Origin: Hippea maritima DSM 10411
GTDB lineage: Bacteria; Campylobacterota_A; Desulfurellia; Desulfurellales; Hippeaceae
Assembly: GCF_000194135.1 (NCBI RefSeq)
Contig: NC_015318.1
Location: 1,192,501-1,256,500 of the forward strand
DNA: 64,000 bases
Direction of reading: 5' to 3'
Shown here: positions 36,575 through 46,144 of the stretch, piece after piece
Layout of the letters: each line of letters begins with the position of its first letter
Numbering within the stretch: position 1 is the first letter of the stretch
Program-made: the position numbers and the translations under genes
Notes under the pieces: generated by a model
Seen by the model: the letters and a program-made list of their open reading frames with translations, nothing else
Told to the model about the DNA's origin: nothing
Database searches by the model: none

Positions 36575-37641
36575 TGTTTTACTTTGAAAAAAGAAAACAG
36601 ATCTCTTTAAAACTAAAAATAGCTATTCCTTTAATATCGCTTCTGATTGGCTTTATTGTGGGAAGTGTAGCAATACTAATAACGGGCACCAATCCGCTGC
36701 TGGTCTATAAAGAACTATTCTTAAATGCCTTTGGGAGCTGGTATGCCTTTTCTGAAACATTGGTTGCTGCAACGCCGTTAATACTCATCTCTGCAGGTCT
36801 GATTATAGTCTTCAAGATGAGTGTGTGGAACATAGGAGCCTTTGGTCAATATATCATGGGTGCCATATTCAGCTCATACTTTGCCATATTCCTAGACCCG
36901 TCTATCCCAAAGCCTTTAATGCTCTCTATAATGATAGCAGCAAGCTTGATTGGCGGAGCAGTTTGGGCACTGATTCCGACATTACTTAAGATATTCTGGG
37001 AGGTGAACGAAGTAATAACAACTCTACTCCTAAACTATGTATCTCTGTATATATTGAAGTTTTTAATGTATGGCCCCTGGAAAAATCCAACAAGCTACGG
37101 TTTTCCTCTCTCAAAAACATTCCCAGACTCAGCCCAACTTCCCATACTATTCGGCGGATATAGACTTACTATAGCCTTTATATTTGCCCTATTAACGATT
37201 TTAATTGTTTGGTTTCTGCTTAAAAAAACAAGGTTTGGATATGAGGTTAGAGTTATTGGGGACAACCCAACCGCTGCAAAGTATGCTGGTATTAATGTAA
37301 ACAAAAATATAATCATAGCAATGGCAATAAGCGGAGCTCTGGCTGGACTTGCTGGAATGAGTCAGGTTTCCGGCATTATACATTTTCTACAGGTTAAAAT
37401 AAACGCAGACTACGGATACGCATCTATAATTGTTGCATGGATATCATACTTAGACCCATTCTTAACTCTACTGGCCTCTATCTTATTTGGAGGCCTCTCA
37501 TCGGGTGGATACTCCATTCAGATATCTATGCGCGTATCATACGGTATAGTTGGGTTAATAGAGAGTATAGTATTGTTTAGTTTAGTAGGTGCACAGATCT
37601 TTCTAAATTACAAGATCAGGTGGAAAAAACATGAGTCATGA
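36574..37641 (+). CDS. ABC transporter permease, nucleoside type (first)
   Basis: A 355-residue permease with about eight to ten membrane segments and BPD_transp_2 motifs VWNIGAFGQYIMGAIFSS and VRVIGDNPTAAKYAGINV. It matches the YufP-type subunit of BMP-linked transporters. It overlaps the ATPase by 1 bp and the second permease by 11 bp. Confidence 0.92.
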   Translation: MFYFEKRKQISLKLKIAIPLISLLIGFIVGSVAILITGTNPLLVYKELFLNAFGSWYAFSETLVAATPLILISAGLIIVFKMSVWNIGAFGQYIMGAIFSSYFAIFLDPSIPKPLMLSIMIAASLIGGAVWALIPTLLKIFWEVNEVITTLLLNYVSLYILKFLMYGPWKNPTSYGFPLSKTFPDSAQLPILFGGYRLTIAFIFALLTILIVWFLLKKTRFGYEVRVIGDNPTAAKYAGINVNKNIIIAMAISGALAGLAGMSQVSGIIHFLQVKINADYGYASIIVAWISYLDPFLTLLASILFGGLSSGGYSIQISMRVSYGIVGLIESIVLFSLVGAQIFLNYKIRWKKHES

Positions 37642-38563
37642 CATAGTAACACCCCTGCTTTCAAATGCCATTAAAGCTGGAACCATATTGCTTCTTCCAA
37701 CCATCGGTGAAATTTTTTCAGAAAGGGCGGGTATTTTAAACTTGGGCGTTGAAGGTATGATGCTGATCGGGGCTTTCTTTGGCTTTATAGTAGCAAAACT
37801 GACGAACAATCCCTATTACGGTATAATAGCCGGAATGGCAGCAGGCGGTATAGCCTCTCTCATTCATGCATTTGTCTGTATAACGCTTAAGGGCAACCAA
37901 ATAGTCAGCGGTTTGGCCTTAACTATATTTGGTGCTGGATTTACAACCTTTTATGGTCAAAGCTGGATAAACATGAACCTTTCCAACCCATTAAAGGGTT
38001 TGGCCTTACCTGTTTTGAGTAAAATACCACTTATAGGTCCAGTGTTATTCAATCAAGACCTAATCGTGTATCTATCGTATCTGCTAACAATAATTTTATG
38101 GATAATACTATATAAAACCACTATAGGCTTAAACCTAAGGGCTGTGGGCGAGAATGCAAAGGCTGCAAACTCGATGGGCATAAGCGTATCAAAGACAAGA
38201 TACTTCTGGACATTCTTTGGTGGGTTGATGGCCGGTGCTGGTGGGGCTTACCTTACTGTGGCCTATGCCCCGTTCTGGCTTGATGGTATTACAGCAGGCA
38301 GGGGTTGGATAGCCGTGGCATTGGTTATCTTTGCCATGTGGGACCCCATAAAGGCCATATTTGGGGCTTACCTTTTTGGCAGCATAAACGCATTGCAGTT
38401 TCAACTTCAGGCAAGTGGAACCTCCATCCCATCTGCCATCTTAAACATGATGCCCTATCTTGTGACATTCATAGTGATCGTAATAAGCAGCATCATAGTA
38501 AAAACAAAACATATCAGACCGCCAAAAGAGCTGGGTATTCCCTACTTTAGAGAGGAAAAATAG
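37631..38563 (+). CDS. ABC transporter permease, nucleoside type (second)
   Basis: A 310-residue permease with a family start ERAGILNLGVEGMMLIGAFF and the central LRAVGENAKAANSMGISV. It corresponds to the YufQ-type partner and should pair with the preceding permease. The operon ends here: the stop lies 1 bp from the end of the convergent TRAP gene, with no separate terminator seen. Confidence 0.92.
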   Translation: MSHDIVTPLLSNAIKAGTILLLPTIGEIFSERAGILNLGVEGMMLIGAFFGFIVAKLTNNPYYGIIAGMAAGGIASLIHAFVCITLKGNQIVSGLALTIFGAGFTTFYGQSWINMNLSNPLKGLALPVLSKIPLIGPVLFNQDLIVYLSYLLTIILWIILYKTTIGLNLRAVGENAKAANSMGISVSKTRYFWTFFGGLMAGAGGAYLTVAYAPFWLDGITAGRGWIAVALVIFAMWDPIKAIFGAYLFGSINALQFQLQASGTSIPSAILNMMPYLVTFIVIVISSIIVKTKHIRPPKELGIPYFREEK

Positions 38564-38564
38564 C

Positions 38565-40484
38565 TTAAGCTTTGGCCTTTTTGCCCTTTAGATAGTAATA
38601 GCCAAACAGTAAAATCTCCCCTAAGACACCCACAGCATCTGTTTCTATTGAAGGATAGTAAGCAAGCAAACCAAAAATCAAAAACAGAAGCCTCTCAAAA
38701 ATGTTGAGATGCTTACCCCAATAACCCTCCAAAAACACTGTAAATCCAAACAGACCAAATAAACCACTTACAGCAGGCACTATAACATTGCCATTCAAGC
38801 CTGCAAGGAGGTTTGTGTATAAAAACAGGATTGGTATAAGCAATAACCCCTTTGCAAGCTTGAATCCTTCAATTGCCGTAGGTACCGGCTTTGAGCCTGC
38901 TATACCGCTTGCAGCGAAAGCAGCCAAAGCAATAGGTGGTGTAACATTGGCTGTTTCTGCAAGCCAGAACACAACCATATTGGCAGCCAAAATACCCACA
39001 CCCAACATCTTAAATGCAGGCGCAATCAGTATGGCAAGCACTATGTATGATGCCGTAACAGGCAGACCCATACCTAAAAATAGCGCAGCCAACGCTGTAA
39101 AGAGATAGAGTAAAAAGATGCTGTTCGATGTTATCGAGGTTACTATGATAGACAGTGATATACCCAAACCTGTAAGTGTTATTATACCCACAATTATTCC
39201 AGCCACCAAAAGCAGAATACCCGTTCCAACCATATTCCTTGTGCCCAGTATCATTGCGTCTATGATCTCCTTTGGACCCATTCTTGAGTTTTTTCTAATC
39301 CAACTGGAGACAACCACTGCAACGATGCTTATTATTGCAGCATAGGTAGGTGTATAGCCACTAACAAGTAAATACACAAGCACAACAAGGGGAATTAAGA
39401 AATGCCAACCCTTTTTAAATACTTCTTTAACGGATGGAATCTCTGTATCATCTAACGGTTTCAGGTTGCTTTTTACAGCCCTGATATGAACATTCAAAAG
39501 AACTCCTAAATAATACATAACAGCGGGTATGAAGGCCTTACCTATAATGGTAGTGTATGGGATTTGTGTCCATTGAGCCATGATAAATGCACCTGCACCC
39601 ATAATCGGAGGCATCATCTGACCTCCGACCGAAGCCGCTGTTTCAACACCACCTGCAAACTCAGGTGCAAAGCCAATACGCTTCATTAAAGGTATAGTAA
39701 TGGAGCCTGTTCCAACTACATTCGCCACTGAACTGCCAGTAATGGAGCCCATAAGGCCACTTGCTAAAACGGCCACCTTAGCAGGCCCACCAACAGTTTT
39801 TCCAAGCAAAGCTTTGGCCATATCGATGATAAAATCACCTGCTCCACTTTTCAAAAAGAAGGCAGCAAAAAGGATAAACAGATAGACATAGGTTGAGGCA
39901 ATCGTTGCAATATAGCCAAATATACCGTCGTTTGTAAAATACATCCTATACACATAAGTCGAATAGAAAATACCTCTAAAGCTAAACATACCAGGTGGCA
40001 TGTATTTGCCCAAAAACAGGGCATAGGAAGAAAACAAAATCGCAAGAAGCGGAATGACAAGACCTGCTGCTCTTCTTGATAACTCAATCAATAGAATAAT
40101 CGCTATACTGCCAATGATTATATCCCTTAGAATTAAAACCTCATTCCTTGCATGTATTGTATTCTCAAAGAAGACGATATAAAGACCACTAATAAGCACC
40201 AAAAACGCTAAGACCACATCGATTTTTAGTGTTTGTTTAGCCTTCTTTTTGGAAAGCGGATACAAAATAAAGCCAATAAAACCGATAATGGAAAAGAATA
40301 TGGCGTTTTGATGGAGTTCCGAAATTACACCAAAACTATTATACCAAAGAGCAAAAAGCGCCAAAAATACACTTGCTATTTTAACAAGGAGACCTAAGAA
40401 ACCCAGACTATCCGGGTTTCTTAGGCGAACGGATGAACCAGCTTCAGCCTCTATAAGCTCTTCCTGTTTACTTTTCTGATCCAT
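38565..40484 (-). CDS. TRAP transporter fused 4TM/12TM permease (TAXI type)
   Basis: A 639-residue integral membrane protein that fuses the small (DctQ-like) and large (DctM-like) TRAP permeases. DctM motifs include GLMGSITGSSVANVVGTGSI, GGVETAASVGGQMMPPIMGA and FLGMGLPVTASYIVLAILIA. The solute-binding gene lies 1 bp upstream. TRAP systems import organic acids and similar compounds using an ion gradient. The substrate is unknown. Confidence 0.94.
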   Translation of the reverse strand: MDQKSKQEELIEAEAGSSVRLRNPDSLGFLGLLVKIASVFLALFALWYNSFGVISELHQNAIFFSIIGFIGFILYPLSKKKAKQTLKIDVVLAFLVLISGLYIVFFENTIHARNEVLILRDIIIGSIAIILLIELSRRAAGLVIPLLAILFSSYALFLGKYMPPGMFSFRGIFYSTYVYRMYFTNDGIFGYIATIASTYVYLFILFAAFFLKSGAGDFIIDMAKALLGKTVGGPAKVAVLASGLMGSITGSSVANVVGTGSITIPLMKRIGFAPEFAGGVETAASVGGQMMPPIMGAGAFIMAQWTQIPYTTIIGKAFIPAVMYYLGVLLNVHIRAVKSNLKPLDDTEIPSVKEVFKKGWHFLIPLVVLVYLLVSGYTPTYAAIISIVAVVVSSWIRKNSRMGPKEIIDAMILGTRNMVGTGILLLVAGIIVGIITLTGLGISLSIIVTSITSNSIFLLYLFTALAALFLGMGLPVTASYIVLAILIAPAFKMLGVGILAANMVVFWLAETANVTPPIALAAFAASGIAGSKPVPTAIEGFKLAKGLLLIPILFLYTNLLAGLNGNVIVPAVSGLFGLFGFTVFLEGYWGKHLNIFERLLFLIFGLLAYYPSIETDAVGVLGEILLFGYYYLKGKKAKA

Positions 40485-40485
40485 C

Positions 40486-41502
40486 TTACTTTGCTATTAA
40501 TTTAGCGGGAATCTTTACACCCTTCTCTTTGTAATACTTAGCAGCGCCTGGTGCCAAAGGAACGGGTAGCCCATTAATAGCGTTATCCAGACCCAAATAA
40601 TATGTGGCCTTGTGTATGTTGTGCAAGAATGGCAAATTCTCATAGATGGTTTTAACTATCAGATATACATCTTCCTGGGGAACGCCTTTTCTGACTGCTA
40701 AAAAGTTGGGCTGAGCTATAGTATAAATAGGCTTCTTCTGACCTGGATATGTTCCAGGTTTTATAATATATCTGTACCAGACATCGTATGTGGAATCTAT
40801 CTTTTTAAGCTGCTCGTCTGTAAAATTCAGTATGGCAACCTTTTTGGAGCCCATCTTAGCAAAAAGCCTCGTAATTGCTGCAACCGGGGGTCCAGCTGGC
40901 GTGTTTGCACCTGCTATCCTTCCGTTTATCATAGCATCTATACTTGGATTATACCCCAGATAAACAGGGTATACATCCTTACCCACATCTATACCCAAAG
41001 CCCCAAGTATCGTTCTTCCTGAGCCCTCTGTACCTGAACCCCTCTTGCCGATAGAGAACCTCTGGTGCAATCCTTTAAGATCCATGATATTTCCGGTTTT
41101 GACATACTTTTTAAGCAGTGAGAAATGCTCAACATTGGGCCATAGAGCTGTGACGGAATAGAAGAACCTTTGAGGTTTGTTTCTATAAAGCCCCTTACCG
41201 TTGTAAGCCATAGAGCCAAACAAACCCTGCAGGATCGCAAAGTCTGCTTCCTTATTCTTAAGAAGCTGCACATTCTCACCGCTGCCTGCAGATGTAATAG
41301 CCGTTGCCGTAATGCCCTTCTTTGCAAGCTTAACATTGATCAATGTAGCAATGGCCACACCCACAGGATAATAGGTGCCGCCAGGTGTTGCCGTGGCTAT
41401 AATGTAGTTCTTATACTTTTTAGCAAATACCGAAGGTGGCAAACCAAAACTAACTACCAAAAAAGCCAAAACACTCAAAAACACAACCAACCGTCTGCCC
41501 AT
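40486..41502 (-). CDS. TAXI-family TRAP transporter solute-binding protein
   Basis: A 338-residue periplasmic binding protein with a signal peptide (about 1-27). The mature protein begins with the TAXI signature TATPGGTYYPVGVAIATLIN and has ITSAGSGENVQLLKN nearby, then FSIGKRGSGTEGSGRTILGA. It delivers substrate to the fused TRAP permease just downstream. An AGGAGG ribosome binding site is present. Only 36 bp separate its start from an IS1634-type insertion, which has displaced the probable native promoter. Confidence 0.94.
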   Translation of the reverse strand: MGRRLVVFLSVLAFLVVSFGLPPSVFAKKYKNYIIATATPGGTYYPVGVAIATLINVKLAKKGITATAITSAGSGENVQLLKNKEADFAILQGLFGSMAYNGKGLYRNKPQRFFYSVTALWPNVEHFSLLKKYVKTGNIMDLKGLHQRFSIGKRGSGTEGSGRTILGALGIDVGKDVYPVYLGYNPSIDAMINGRIAGANTPAGPPVAAITRLFAKMGSKKVAILNFTDEQLKKIDSTYDVWYRYIIKPGTYPGQKKPIYTIAQPNFLAVRKGVPQEDVYLIVKTIYENLPFLHNIHKATYYLGLDNAINGLPVPLAPGAAKYYKEKGVKIPAKLIAK

Positions 41503-41532
41503 ACTTCACCTCCTAAACTTTTTCTTAGAAAA

Positions 41533-41538
41533 GGTTAT
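41533..41538. repeat. Target-site duplication of IS1634-type copy 1 (GGTTAT)
   Basis: GGTTAT is present directly before the left end of the element and again at 44810-44815 directly after its right end. Six base pairs fits the 5-6 bp duplications known for this family. A 4- or 5-bp duplication with shifted ends is also possible, because the ends run into C and G runs. Confidence 0.75.
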
Positions 41539-43009
41539 CCCCCTTTCCGCACCCAAACCTCTATTTTATTTGACCAAACCCAAATGCACAGAGTAAAAGA
41601 ATGAAAAGGGTCTTAGAATAAACGGAACAGAAAATGCTTACATCTCCCTCTAAAAAGAGGGGGTATTTAAATGTTACAACAAAAAGCAGTTATCAAGAAC
41701 ATGGATCACTTAGGACTAATAGCTGGTATGATAGACGAACTAAAGATAGCAGAAACCATAGATGATGAAATACCATCATCAAGCAAATCAAAGAACCTAA
41801 GCTATGGCGAAGCAACAAAGGCAATGATCCTTAACGGTCTTGGTTATGTCAACAAGCAACTCTACCTAACTCCTCTCTTCTTCAAAGACAAACCACTAAA
41901 GAGATTATTCGGAAGGGATGTTGACTTCCCTTGGTTCAACGATGATGCACTTGGTAGAACATTAGATAAGCTCTTTGAATACGGCGTAAGTGAACTGTAT
42001 GAAAAGATAGCAAGCAGGGCACTCAAAATACTGAACCTTACACCCTCTACCATACACTTAGACAGCACAAGCTTTCATCTTGACGGTAAGTATCCAAACC
42101 AAAAGACGAAAGAAGAAAAAGAAAAAGAAAAAGGAAAAGTAAAAGAAAGAAATGGAAAAGAAGAAAAGGGAAATAACAGTGAAGGAAAATGGGGAAAAGG
42201 AGGAAAAGAAGAAGAGTATGAGCCAACCCCAGTCTTTATCACCCAGGGATACAGCAGAGACCACCATCCAGAGCTCAATCAGGTGGTTTTAAATCTTATA
42301 GTAGAACACAAAGCAGGCATTCCCATATGGATGAAGCCTGCAGATGGTAATAAAATAGATACACAGGCATTTGCCAATATAGTAAAGGAGCATATTAACT
42401 CTTTAAAGAATGCTAATAATACAAAGACAAAGGTGATAGCCGATGCAGCCCTCTTTAGTTCTAAAACAATGGAAGAGTTTAAGAAAAACAACATGCTTTT
42501 CATCTCAAGGGTTCCATCGAAACTAAAACAGGCAAAAGAGATACTCAAAAACCACAATGAAGAGGAATTTATTCAGCTTGATGAGAACTATCAGGCTATC
42601 CAGTACACAGTAGATTATGAAGGAATGAAACAACAGTGGGTTTTATACAAAAGCAGTTATGCTAAATCAAGAGGGGACAAAACGATAAAGAAAGAGTATC
42701 AAGAAAAAGAAAAACAGGAAACAAAACTCATTGAGAAATTACAAAAGAGAGCATTTTTCTGTGAAGCTGATGCAAGAAAAGCATTTGAAGAAAAAACAAA
42801 GAAGTTAGAATGCATAATGATATCAGAGGCTAAACTCATATCAAAGCCCAAATACAAAACAAGAGGACGACCAAAACCAAATGCTAAACCAGACCACTAT
42901 GAATACTACTGGATTATAGAGACCAAGCCAAATGAAGAATACCTAAAACAAAAACAGAACCAAAAGAGTGGCCTTTTTATCCTTGCAACCAATGATATGA
43001 CACTGTCTG

Positions 43010-43018
43010 CCAAGGAAC
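43010..43018. repeat. Nine-bp target duplication of the IS256-type element
   Basis: CCAAGGAAC at 43010-43018 is repeated at 44398-44406. The uninterrupted copy 2 contains it once. Eight or nine bp is the known range for IS256-family insertions. Confidence 0.92.
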
Positions 43019-44397
43019 GAGACATCCCCTAATTTTTGTGTCTCTCTCATCATACCAAATCCCTCCTCACTCTTCAACTCCCTTCCCAAACTTAGCAACA
43101 AACATCTGATTCAGTTCATATCTTTTAGCCTTAATCAGAGGATTAACATTCCAGGTTTTGTGTAATTTATCTGTTGCAATGAAAAGGGCAACATTTAGGA
43201 TATCCATGGACTGGAAGAACCCTCCTTTCTTTAGCCTTTGTTTTTCAAAGGATGAATGTACAGATTCAACAGTGTTTGTTGAATTGATGTACTTTCTTAT
43301 TACCTCAGGGTACTTTAAGAAGGCAAGGAGTTCTTCTTTTCTTGAGTCTAAATATTTGGTGTAGGTCTTGTATTGGTCTTTGAATCTGTCAATTATCTCT
43401 GTTTTGAAAATCTCTATCCCTTTTTCAAAGGTATCACAGGAGTATTTAATCTCCTTGAGCTTTTTGTTCACATATGAGGCATCCTCCTTTTTCATATGCT
43501 TGTATACGTTTCTTGATGCATGAACTGTGCATTTCTGAATATCCGAGTAAGGAAAGAAGGCTCTTATTGCCTCTGAGATTCCGTTGAAATCATCACAGAT
43601 GAACATTAAGACCCTTTTCATTCCCCTGTTGATTAAATCCTGGAATACTTCCATCCAGGTGGATCTGTTCTCACTACCAAAGAATGAGTAATATCCAAGG
43701 AGTGTTTTTTGAGCATTTGTGTCTATCCCTACAACAGTGTAAACGACAGCTCTCTTTACCCTTTTATCCTTTTCATCCTTTACCATACAGTGATAGGCGT
43801 CTATGTATAGAAAATAGTAGTTTTCCTGAAGTTCTTTGGATTTAAATTCAAGCATCTGTGTCTTTATGTATTCAAATATCTCATCGTATGCTTTTTCACT
43901 AAAATCCAGTCCTCTCAATTTCATCTTGTGCACGATTTCCTGTTTTGAGTCTCCATTGATTAGGAAGGAGAAGATTAAATCCTCAAAGCTTTCATCATAC
44001 CTTTGATATTTGGGAGGGAGAAGATGAGAGCGGAAGTTTCCGCTCCTTGTTCTTGGGACATCCAAATTCAGTTTACCAAGGCCTGTGTTTAGGCTCCTTT
44101 TGTAGGTTCCATTGCCTTTGTCTTCTGGGTTCTCAAGTAAGTACTCGTATCTTTCCTTACCCATTATCTCAATAAGTAGTCCTTCCATTAGGGTGGCCAG
44201 TTTATTCTTTCCGTATTCATCCAACTCCTTTACTACATCCATATCCATGTTTGAGATTATCTCCTTAAGCATCTTTCTGTTCATCTCTTAAAGCTCCTCC
44301 ATACTTAGCCTAATTTCAGAGTTCATTAGAACAGTTCATTAAACCCCACTCCATTTTAGTAGGTTTGTGGGGGAGACACAAAAATATTTTAAGTCCC
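43019..44397 (-). mobile_element. IS256-type (mutator-class) insertion sequence
   Basis: A 1379-bp element within the IS1634-type transposase gene. Its ends are imperfect inverted repeats that share ATTTTTGTGTCTC about 12-25 bp from each boundary. It carries one transposase gene on the strand opposite to its host element. Comparison with the uninterrupted copy fixes both boundaries exactly. Confidence 0.92.
43067..44284 (-). CDS. IS256-family (mutator) transposase
   Basis: A 405-residue transposase of typical length. The DDE-type core runs from YLYIDAYHCMVKDEKDKR, with the first Asp (about 160), through LMFICDDFNGISEAIRAFFP to the C-terminal Glu in STNTVESVHSSFEKQR. The mutator signature around CTVHASRNVYKHMKK is present. 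The gene looks intact, so the element may still be mobile. Confidence 0.95.
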   Translation of the reverse strand: MNRKMLKEIISNMDMDVVKELDEYGKNKLATLMEGLLIEIMGKERYEYLLENPEDKGNGTYKRSLNTGLGKLNLDVPRTRSGNFRSHLLPPKYQRYDESFEDLIFSFLINGDSKQEIVHKMKLRGLDFSEKAYDEIFEYIKTQMLEFKSKELQENYYFLYIDAYHCMVKDEKDKRVKRAVVYTVVGIDTNAQKTLLGYYSFFGSENRSTWMEVFQDLINRGMKRVLMFICDDFNGISEAIRAFFPYSDIQKCTVHASRNVYKHMKKEDASYVNKKLKEIKYSCDTFEKGIEIFKTEIIDRFKDQYKTYTKYLDSRKEELLAFLKYPEVIRKYINSTNTVESVHSSFEKQRLKKGGFFQSMDILNVALFIATDKLHKTWNVNPLIKAKRYELNQMFVAKFGKGVEE

Positions 44398-44810
44398 CCA
44401 AGGAACTGCTTGATGAGTATAAATCTCAACAGAGAATAGAAAGGGGCTTTAGGTTCTTAAAATCACCAGAGTTTTTAAGCGATGCCATGTTTCTAAAGAA
44501 CCCAAAACGCATTGAAGCAATGCTTATGATAATGACACTCTCTTTGCTTGTCTATTCTGCCTTGGAATACAGAATAAGAAGTAAGCTTAAAAATCAAAAC
44601 AAATCCTTTCCCAATCAACTTGGCAAACCCATTCAGAATCCCACTGCAAGATGGGTGTTTGAGAACTTCTTTGCTATACATCTACTCTTACTTAATGGGC
44701 AAGAGCAGATTGTTGGGTTGGAAAACAAGCATAGGCTGATATTGGAACTATTGGGTAGTAATTATATGGGGTTTTATGGTATAAATGGAGAAAGAGGTGC
44801 GGAATGAGGG

Positions 44811-44839
44811 GTTATTGCAAAAAAATTATAAATTGTCAA
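44811..44839 (-). promoter_or_regulatory. Probable native promoter of the TAXI-TRAP operon, displaced by the IS
   Basis: On the minus strand TTGACA and AATAAC are separated by 17 bp. The -10 box overlaps the GGTTAT duplication at the right end of the IS1634-type element. It now points into the element, about 3.3 kb from the gene it would have served. The rest of the short gap up to 44884 is AT-rich, with no other feature. Confidence 0.45.
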
Positions 44840-44884
44840 TAGATTATTAATTAATTTAATTGTTATTAACTTGATTGCTCAAAA

Positions 44885-45418
44885 TTAATTGCGTGATATA
44901 GCTGTTTTTGCAAGAGTATCGGCCATTGAGTTCTTATCTCTCTTAATATGCTCTATATTTAAATATTCAAACTTATTGGATAGCCTTAAAACCTCATTGT
45001 ATAAAGTTTTGAGGTTTTTATCTTTTACTCTATAGATACCTTTTAACTGTTTAACTACAAGTTCAGAATCGCTAAACACATTAACCTTTTTTACGCCTAA
45101 TTCTTTTAGTCTTTTTAAGCCTCTTATAAGCGCCGAATATTCAGCTACATTATTCGTGGCAATGCCTATAAATTCTGATATCTTATCCACAACAACACCG
45201 TTTTTCTTTATAACAACACCTATACCTGCCTTGCCAGGATTAGAAGAGGAGGCACCATCAACAAACATCTCGTAAATGTCCTGATGGTTTTTTAGCTTTT
45301 CTATTGCCTCCTCAAAAAAAACTTTTATTTGGGAGTCATCTAAGGATGGATTATCCTTCTTAACTGACTCTATAGACCCTTTCTCAAGGAGTTTTTCGAA
45401 AAATTCATGACTCTTCAT
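44885..45418 (-). CDS. RNase HI-family protein (ribonuclease H-like)
   Basis: A 177-residue protein with a helical N-terminal extension of about 45 residues followed by an RNase H fold. The four acidic catalytic residues are visible in FVDGASSSNPGKAG, NVAEYSALIRGL, VFSDSELVVKQL and KRDKNSMADTLAK. It belongs to the RNase HI type found in reverse-transcriptase-like families, which cleave RNA in RNA-DNA hybrids. It overlaps the upstream coiled-coil gene by 14 bp. Confidence 0.9.
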   Translation of the reverse strand: MKSHEFFEKLLEKGSIESVKKDNPSLDDSQIKVFFEEAIEKLKNHQDIYEMFVDGASSSNPGKAGIGVVIKKNGVVVDKISEFIGIATNNVAEYSALIRGLKRLKELGVKKVNVFSDSELVVKQLKGIYRVKDKNLKTLYNEVLRLSNKFEYLNIEHIKRDKNSMADTLAKTAISRN

Positions 45419-46133
45419 CTTGACTGAAATCTTCCTCTAAATAGAGCATTCTGCCGCAATTTGGACAATAGGTTATATCATCTGTATCCTCAAGCAGCGT
45501 CAGAACCTGCGGTGTTAACTTCATAAAACACCCGTAGCAAGCCTCTTTAACAACAGGAACTATAGCTGTGCCTTTTGCCCATCTGTTGATTCTCTCATAT
45601 TTTTTTAACACGTTTTTGTCGATAGTTGGAAGTAGCTCCTCTTTTATTGTATTAATCTTGGCTATTTGATCTGTTATCTCTTTTCTCCTTATGTTAAATT
45701 TATCCTGTGATTCTTTTAGGGTTCTTTTAAGTTGTTCATACCTATCGTTTAACTCCGCAAGCCCTTTTTCCTTTAAGTGTATTTCCTCTTTTAAAGATTC
45801 GATTTTCTTCTCAAGCATCATCTTGTTTGTTTTTGCCATATCTATCTCAGTGTTAACAGCCTGCATTTGCTTTTCAGTTGAAACACTGTTAAGCTTCAGT
45901 TCAAGCTTATTCAACGTTTCTGAAGTCTCATTCAAAAGATTCTCTTCAAATTCCAAATCTTTATTTAACTTATCCAACTCAGCCTTAGCATCCTCAATCT
46001 GATTCTCTTTAATCTGCACGACCTCTATGATTTTATCTTCTTTGGCCTGCATTCTTTTAACTTCAAGTTCGAGCTCAGCTATTTCTTTGTCGTATTGCTG
46101 GATCTCCAAAAGTTTTTTCAAATCTGCATTCAA
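45405..46133 (-). CDS. Coiled-coil zinc-ribbon protein (CT398/DUF164 type)
   Basis: A 242-residue protein. Residues 1-175 form a long coiled coil, and the C-terminal 60 residues hold a C4 zinc ribbon (CYGCFMKLTPQVL ... YCPNCGRMLY). This arrangement is that of CT398-like proteins, which in Chlamydia bind sigma-54 and flagellar or secretion components. The function here is not known. It lies between the NIF3 family gene (11 bp) and the RNase H gene (overlap). Confidence 0.88.
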   Translation of the reverse strand: MNADLKKLLEIQQYDKEIAELELEVKRMQAKEDKIIEVVQIKENQIEDAKAELDKLNKDLEFEENLLNETSETLNKLELKLNSVSTEKQMQAVNTEIDMAKTNKMMLEKKIESLKEEIHLKEKGLAELNDRYEQLKRTLKESQDKFNIRRKEITDQIAKINTIKEELLPTIDKNVLKKYERINRWAKGTAIVPVVKEACYGCFMKLTPQVLTLLEDTDDITYCPNCGRMLYLEEDFSQDEES

Positions 46134-46144
46134 AACGCCACCTC

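Larger units (their letters stand above)
41671..44807 (+). pseudogene. IS1634-type transposase, split by an IS256-type insertion
   Basis: The first part (41671-43018) and the last part (44398-44807) together equal the intact 582-residue transposase of copy 2. The insertion occurs after ...MTLSAKE. The catalytic Asp residues in LDSTSFHLDG and VIADAALFS are on the left part, and the Glu-bearing ERGFRFLKSPEFLSDAMFLK is on the right part, so neither half can be active. A Lys/Glu-rich stretch encoded by an almost pure purine tract lies near 42100-42215. Confidence 0.93.
41539..44809 (+). mobile_element. IS1634-type insertion sequence, copy 1, interrupted by an IS256-type element
   Basis: Terminal inverted repeats are CCCCCTTTCCGCACC on the left and, on the complementary strand at the right, CCTCATTCCGCACC. 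Removing the inner element and one 9-bp duplication leaves 1883 bp, the same length as the second copy at 49960-51842. The two copies look almost identical; one Lys/Glu difference was noticed. The element lies 36 bp upstream of the TAXI-TRAP operon. Confidence 0.9.

Noticed and set aside
42058-42278. Ser/Phe-rich open frames on the minus strand across the IS1634 purine tract, and the same at 50479-50699
   Set aside because: They are antisense shadows of the Lys/Glu-rich transposase segment. They have no ribosome binding site and resemble no protein.
43067-44284. The minus-strand transposase in the split IS as part of the same two-gene element
   Set aside because: The second IS1634-type copy lacks it, and a 9-bp duplication plus inverted ends show that it is a separate IS256-type insertion.
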